Below, piece after piece: positions 19,814 through 23,045 of a stretch of DNA of 23,045 nucleotides. How positions within the stretch are numbered: position 1 is the first letter of the stretch; the number at the start of each line of letters is the position of its first letter. The DNA lies in assembly GCA_900544445.1 (NCBI GenBank), contig UQVK01000062.1, positions 1 to 23,045 of the forward strand. Direction: 5' to 3'. The DNA comes from an uncultured Lachnospiraceae bacterium (lineage in GTDB: Bacteria; Bacillota; Clostridia; Lachnospirales; Lachnospiraceae). The notes under the pieces were generated by a model that saw only the letters and a program-made list of their open reading frames with translations, did no database searches and was not told the DNA's origin. The translations under genes and the position numbers were made by a program.

Positions 19814-21268
19814 ATGAAACAGCCAACCCTTTGGTTCCGGAAAGACAGCCGGACGGCCTTTTCGGCGCTCATGCTGGGCCTGTGCCTCCTGTTTTATCTG
19901 TTTTTTGCCTTCTATGACGGCGCGGTGATCTGCGTAGACTCCCCCAGCTATATCAATATGGATATTTCCAGGGAGCCGCTGTACTGCATGTTCCTGGCGG
20001 GACTGCGGGCATTTTTTTCCCTCTTTCCAGAGGGGATTCTGCCGGAGGATTTTTATCTGACGGCGGCGGCCTTCCTGCAGAGCCTTCTTGCGGCGTTTTC
20101 GGCCTGGAGCCTGGTAAATTACCTGTGGAAAAAGATCGGCTTTCCGAAGGTTGTGGCGCTGGCCCTGCTTGGCATGCCGCTTGCGGTTTCCCTGCTGTGC
20201 CGTTTTGCGGCGAAACGGGGCTCCATGTACTCCAACAGCATTCTGACGGAGGGCATCGCGATCCCTCTGTACCTGTTGTTTTTCCGCTTCCTGCTGGAAT
20301 ATTTTTGGACGGAGTCGAAAAAGAGCCTGGCGCTGTGCTGCGCGCTCTCGTTTCTGATGATTTCCGCCAGAAAGCAGATGCTGATTTCCCTCGCCATGCT
20401 GGCGGTGTGCATCCTGATCGTTTTTATCCGAAAGAAAAAACCGCTGCGGGGGGCGGGACTGCTGCTCGGCTGTGCGCTTCTGGTCATGGGAGCCAGCACG
20501 CTGCTGGATCTGGGCTACAACTACGTGGTACGGGGAGAAGCGGTCACTCACTCCAGCGACGGACGCTTTCTGACCACGATGGCCTTTTATACAGCGGAGC
20601 GCAGTGATGCGCAGTACATTGAAGATGAAAAGATCCGGGAGCTGTTTCTGGAAATCTATGACATCTGTGACGGGGCAGGGTATCTGAAACACAGCGCGGG
20701 AGAGGGCTGGCTGAACCGGGTGAGCCATTTCGGGGATTCCTATGACTGCATCCAGATCGATACCATGTGGCCCGCGGTGAATACTTTTGTGCAGGAAAAT
20801 TACGGAGACGGGACGGTATTCTTAAGCGAGCATGCGGATCAGGTCATGGGCGTGATCAACCGGTCCGTCATTCCCCATAATCTTGGGAAAATCCTGGGTT
20901 CCTTCCTGGATAATTTCCTCTCCGGCCTGATCACCACCGTGGCCCAGCGAAACCGGATTCTGAACTGGTACAGCCTGGCGGTCTATCTGCTCTACCTGGC
21001 GCTGCTTGCGTGGACCCTCATCCATGAAAAGAGGCATTCGGATACGGGGAATGGGAAGAGCGGGAAGGAGAGCGGGGGCTGCACATCAGGGCAGATTTCC
21101 GAAGTGGCGGGCCTTACGCTTCTGTCCATCCTGTGCAACGTGGGGCTGGTTTCCCTGGTGATTTTCTGCCAGACCAGATATACCATTTATAACATGCCCC
21201 TGTTTTACATCAGCCTGATTCTGTTGCTTTACAATTTCCTGCTTGTCAAAAGAAGGCAGATGGTCTAA
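19814..21268 (+). CDS. Polytopic membrane protein, GT-C glycosyltransferase-like
   Basis: This 484-residue integral membrane protein has roughly ten hydrophobic helices. It begins with TM1 at about 16-36, followed directly by an outward loop with CVDSPSYINMD (40-50). A conserved acidic residue (here D42) in the first outer loop is the hallmark of GT-C fold glycosyltransferases that use lipid-linked sugars. A long soluble loop (about 225-350) and two more C-terminal helices follow, with a Gly/Ser/Lys-rich linker near 415-430. No family name can be given with confidence; a flippase-like or O-antigen-type membrane protein is an alternative. The RBS is only moderate (AAGGAAG about ten bases upstream). 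It is probably cotranscribed with GH43 and followed by a terminator-like hairpin before the MBOAT gene, suggesting a role in surface polysaccharide. Confidence 0.7.
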   Translation: MKQPTLWFRKDSRTAFSALMLGLCLLFYLFFAFYDGAVICVDSPSYINMDISREPLYCMFLAGLRAFFSLFPEGILPEDFYLTAAAFLQSLLAAFSAWSLVNYLWKKIGFPKVVALALLGMPLAVSLLCRFAAKRGSMYSNSILTEGIAIPLYLLFFRFLLEYFWTESKKSLALCCALSFLMISARKQMLISLAMLAVCILIVFIRKKKPLRGAGLLLGCALLVMGASTLLDLGYNYVVRGEAVTHSSDGRFLTTMAFYTAERSDAQYIEDEKIRELFLEIYDICDGAGYLKHSAGEGWLNRVSHFGDSYDCIQIDTMWPAVNTFVQENYGDGTVFLSEHADQVMGVINRSVIPHNLGKILGSFLDNFLSGLITTVAQRNRILNWYSLAVYLLYLALLAWTLIHEKRHSDTGNGKSGKESGGCTSGQISEVAGLTLLSILCNVGLVSLVIFCQTRYTIYNMPLFYISLILLLYNFLLVKRRQMV

Positions 21269-21272
21269 ACTG

Positions 21273-21300
21273 AAAAAGGCCGTATCGGGCGGCACTTTTT
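21273..21300 (+). terminator. Terminator-like hairpin between membrane protein and MBOAT genes
   Basis: AAAAAGGCCG (21273-21282) pairs with CGGC-A-CTTTTT (21290-21300) with one bulged A and a 7-nt loop, so the A-tract faces the T-run. It lies four bases after the stop at 21268 and 25 bases before the MBOAT start, so it may be a partial attenuator inside a transcription unit. Confidence 0.65.
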
Positions 21301-21325
21301 AGAAAATCATATTTGGAGCGGACCC

Positions 21326-22837
21326 ATGCTGTTTAATTCCTATATATTTATCTTTCTGTTTCTTCCCCTCTGCCTCGGAGGTTTTTATCTGTTTGCACAC
21401 TGGGGAAAAAGCGTGCCTGCCAGACTGTGGCTGACAGGCTTTTCGTTGTGGTTTTACGGATACTTTAATCCCAGCTATCTGCTGATCATGATATGCAGTA
21501 TTCTGTTTAACTACGTGATTTTCGCAAGGATGGAGCTGGCGGGGAAAAAAGCTCCAAAATGGCGCAGGCCCGTGATGATTTTCGGAGTGGCGGCCAATCT
21601 GGCCGTGCTGTTCTATTTTAAATATTATGATTTTTTTGTGGAAAACGTGAACGCGGCTTTTGGCACCTCCTTTGTGCTGAAGGGCATTCTGCTCCCTCTG
21701 GGAATCAGCTTTTTCACCTTCCAGCAGATCGGCTTTGTGGTGGATGCGTACCGGGGCGAGGTGAAGAACTGTTCCTTTCTGGACTACGCGCTGTTCGTTT
21801 CCTTTTTCCCCCAGCTGATCGCAGGCCCCATCGTGAGCCAGAGCGAGATGCTGCCTCAGTTCGCGCAGATCGGAAGGAAGAGGCTGGATCTGGAAAAATT
21901 CACTGCCGGTATATATCTGTTTACCTTAGGAATGGTGAAAAAGGTCCTTGTGGCGGATACCTTCGGTCTGGCGGTGGACTGGGGATATTCCAATATCCCG
22001 GCCCTGTCCTCTGTGGACAGCCTGCTGCTCGTTTTCTTTTACTCCATCCAGCTCTATTTTGATTTCAGCGGCTACTGTGACATGGCCCGCGGCCTGGCGT
22101 GGCTGTTCGGTATGGAGATCCCCGTGAACTTCAATTCCCCCTATAAGGCGGTTAATATCATCGATTTCTGGAGAAGGTGGCACATCACTCTGAGCCGCTT
22201 TTTCCGTCAGTATGTATACATCCCGCTCGGCGGAAACAGGAAGGGAAGGCCCCGTATGTATGCGAACCTCATCCTCATTTTCCTGCTGAGCGGAATCTGG
22301 CACGGCGCAGGCTGGACCTTCGTGACCTGGGGAGCGGCCCAGGGCGTTCTTTACATTATCACCCGCGCCTGCCAGCTCTACCGGAAGGACCATCCCAGGT
22401 CCGGTACAGCCGCAGCCCTGCGATTCCCACACCGCCTGACCATGGCGGCGGGAACCCTGTTCACCTTCTGCTATTACAGCTTCGCCTGCGTCTTCTTCCG
22501 CTCCGAGACCATGACTCAGGCCTTCGCCGTATTCCGCAGACTGTTTACCGGAGGCATTGCCCTTCCTGCAGCCTCCTTCCTGGAAGGCTTCAACCTGGAC
22601 GAGTTCTGGTACGTCATCAAACTCCTTCGCCTGGACACCCTTCCCTACAGCAGCCTTTACCTTCCGGCCATCATCACCCTGGCAACCCTGCTCGTCATCT
22701 TCCTCGCTCCCAACGCCGGACAATGCGCCGAACGCTTCCGCCCCCGCGCATGGAACGCCCTCCTGACAGCGTTTTTGTTCCTGTGGTGTGTTCTGTCACT
22801 GTCCGGAGTGAGCAGTTTTTTGTACTTCAACTTTTAA
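21326..22837 (+). CDS. MBOAT family O-acyltransferase (AlgI/DltB-like)
   Basis: This 503-residue polytopic enzyme moves acyl groups across the membrane to acylate extracellular polysaccharide or teichoic acid. Family motifs are LLPLGISFFTFQQIGFVVDAYRG split over 122-144, SFFPQLIAGPI (159-169), YFDFSGYCDMARG (244-256), FWRRWHITLSRFFRQYVYIPLGG (281-303, with H286) and the catalytic histidine H326 in SGIWHGAGWTFVTWG. Length and layout match AlgI-type members. The ATG at 21326 is behind GGAG. The usual AlgJ/SGNH-type partner is not visible; it would lie past the window if present. From about 22380 to 22760 the coding strand becomes strikingly C-rich, unlike the first two thirds. The acceptor polymer is unknown; linkage to the GT-C-like protein is inference. 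Confidence 0.95.
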   Translation: MLFNSYIFIFLFLPLCLGGFYLFAHWGKSVPARLWLTGFSLWFYGYFNPSYLLIMICSILFNYVIFARMELAGKKAPKWRRPVMIFGVAANLAVLFYFKYYDFFVENVNAAFGTSFVLKGILLPLGISFFTFQQIGFVVDAYRGEVKNCSFLDYALFVSFFPQLIAGPIVSQSEMLPQFAQIGRKRLDLEKFTAGIYLFTLGMVKKVLVADTFGLAVDWGYSNIPALSSVDSLLLVFFYSIQLYFDFSGYCDMARGLAWLFGMEIPVNFNSPYKAVNIIDFWRRWHITLSRFFRQYVYIPLGGNRKGRPRMYANLILIFLLSGIWHGAGWTFVTWGAAQGVLYIITRACQLYRKDHPRSGTAAALRFPHRLTMAAGTLFTFCYYSFACVFFRSETMTQAFAVFRRLFTGGIALPAASFLEGFNLDEFWYVIKLLRLDTLPYSSLYLPAIITLATLLVIFLAPNAGQCAERFRPRAWNALLTAFLFLWCVLSLSGVSSFLYFNF

Positions 22838-23045
22838 AAGCTACGAGCCGGGCAGCCGGAAGACAGACAGCCCGGCGGGAAACCGCCGCAGGCGGCTTAC
22901 CGGCCGGCGCTGCCTGACTTCCGGCTATGCGGCGACAGCCGCAAAGCGAGACGAAGCGAAGCGCAGTCGAGCGTGCCCGGCGGGGTGGAGGATGCAGCTT
23001 CCCCTCCCCTTCCCGGCGGGACAGGCGAAGCCGCATCCCGCCCTC
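22838..23045. repeat. GC-rich non-coding tail with a long imperfect hairpin
   Basis: No supported gene. AGCCGGAAG (22854-22862) pairs with CTTCCGGCT (22918-22926). The stem continues through CAG/CTG, CAGC/GCTG and CCGGC/GCCGG with single mismatches and one bulge. It is capped by CCGCC-GCA-GGCGG (22883-22895), which on the minus strand shows the CC-TGC-GG loop also seen in the xfp leader. Alternative pairing GCCGGGC/GCCCGGC (22847-22853/22870-22876) could serve as MBOAT terminator. TGCGGC/GCCGCA (22928-22943) forms a further stem, and CCCGGCGGG recurs near 22976 and 23012. Purine-rich GCGAAGCG-like words fill the rest. Confidence 0.55.

Noticed and set aside
19247..20728. 493-codon open frame antisense to GH43 and the membrane protein
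   Set aside because: It is very rich in Arg, Gln and His, spans two real genes on the other strand, and has no start signals.
22854..22926. tRNA-like gene (73 nt with a closing stem)
   Set aside because: The structure is one long imperfect hairpin; there is no T-loop GTTCRA, no D-loop GG pattern and no anticodon arm.
22827..23036. Minus-strand 69-codon frame at the right end
   Set aside because: It overlaps the MBOAT 3' end and hairpin DNA, has Arg/Ala/Pro-rich low-complexity translation and no ribosome binding site.

Overview
The window looks like chromosome from an anaerobic Gram-positive bacterium of the Lachnospiraceae/Clostridiales type. The evidence is strong AGGAGG-type ribosome binding sites before almost every gene, moderately GC-rich coding DNA, a phosphoketolase, a PucR-family regulator, a domain-swapped GH3 beta-glucosidase and a two-component/FtsX-type ABC cassette. 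No rRNA, tRNA, insertion sequence or CRISPR array was found. The family assignment of the organism is inference.

Left part (1-8069). A truncated ABC ATPase leaves the window at base 1. It is divergent from a small FMN-binding split-barrel protein, which is convergent with a Schlafen-AlbA/GHKL-type predicted regulator preceded by three 13-bp tandem repeats. Then, all on the minus strand, comes a tight cassette in transcription order: response regulator (7992-7255), two-TM histidine kinase (7258-6164), ABC ATPase (6152-5487) and a duplicated FtsX-type permease (5395-2858). This is a typical sense-and-export unit for envelope-active peptides. It sits directly behind the terminator of the next gene, leaving little room for its own promoter.

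Centre (8084-12284). A phosphoketolase gene (xfp, minus) and a plus-strand GH3 operon point away from each other. Between them lies an AT-rich interval and a solitary Cas6-like RNA endonuclease gene, with its own promoter and terminator and no cas neighbours. On both sides of cas6, the 5' leaders of xfp and of the GH3 operon are built of consecutive perfect stem-loops. One hairpin has the same arms and loop in both leaders (GGAGAAA / CCTGCG / TTTCTCC). The xfp leader also contains an anti-Shine-Dalgarno and an anti-anti-Shine-Dalgarno. An orphan CRISPR-type RNA processing enzyme between two hairpin-rich leaders is the best candidate for an undescribed system; the functional link is inference.

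Right part (12285-23045). A cytoplasmic, domain-permuted GH3 enzyme is followed by a convergent PucR-type regulator, a 62-residue ORF with a good promoter, a MalY/PatB-type PLP enzyme (minus), and a divergent GH43 glycosidase. The last two share overlapping promoters covered by two interleaved palindromes. The GH43 gene is followed by a polytopic GT-C-like membrane protein and an MBOAT O-acyltransferase, suggesting cell-surface polysaccharide work. The window ends in a GC-rich, non-coding stretch with a long imperfect hairpin. Overall the segment combines carbohydrate harvest (GH3, GH43), the phosphoketolase bypass, envelope modification and stress sensing.
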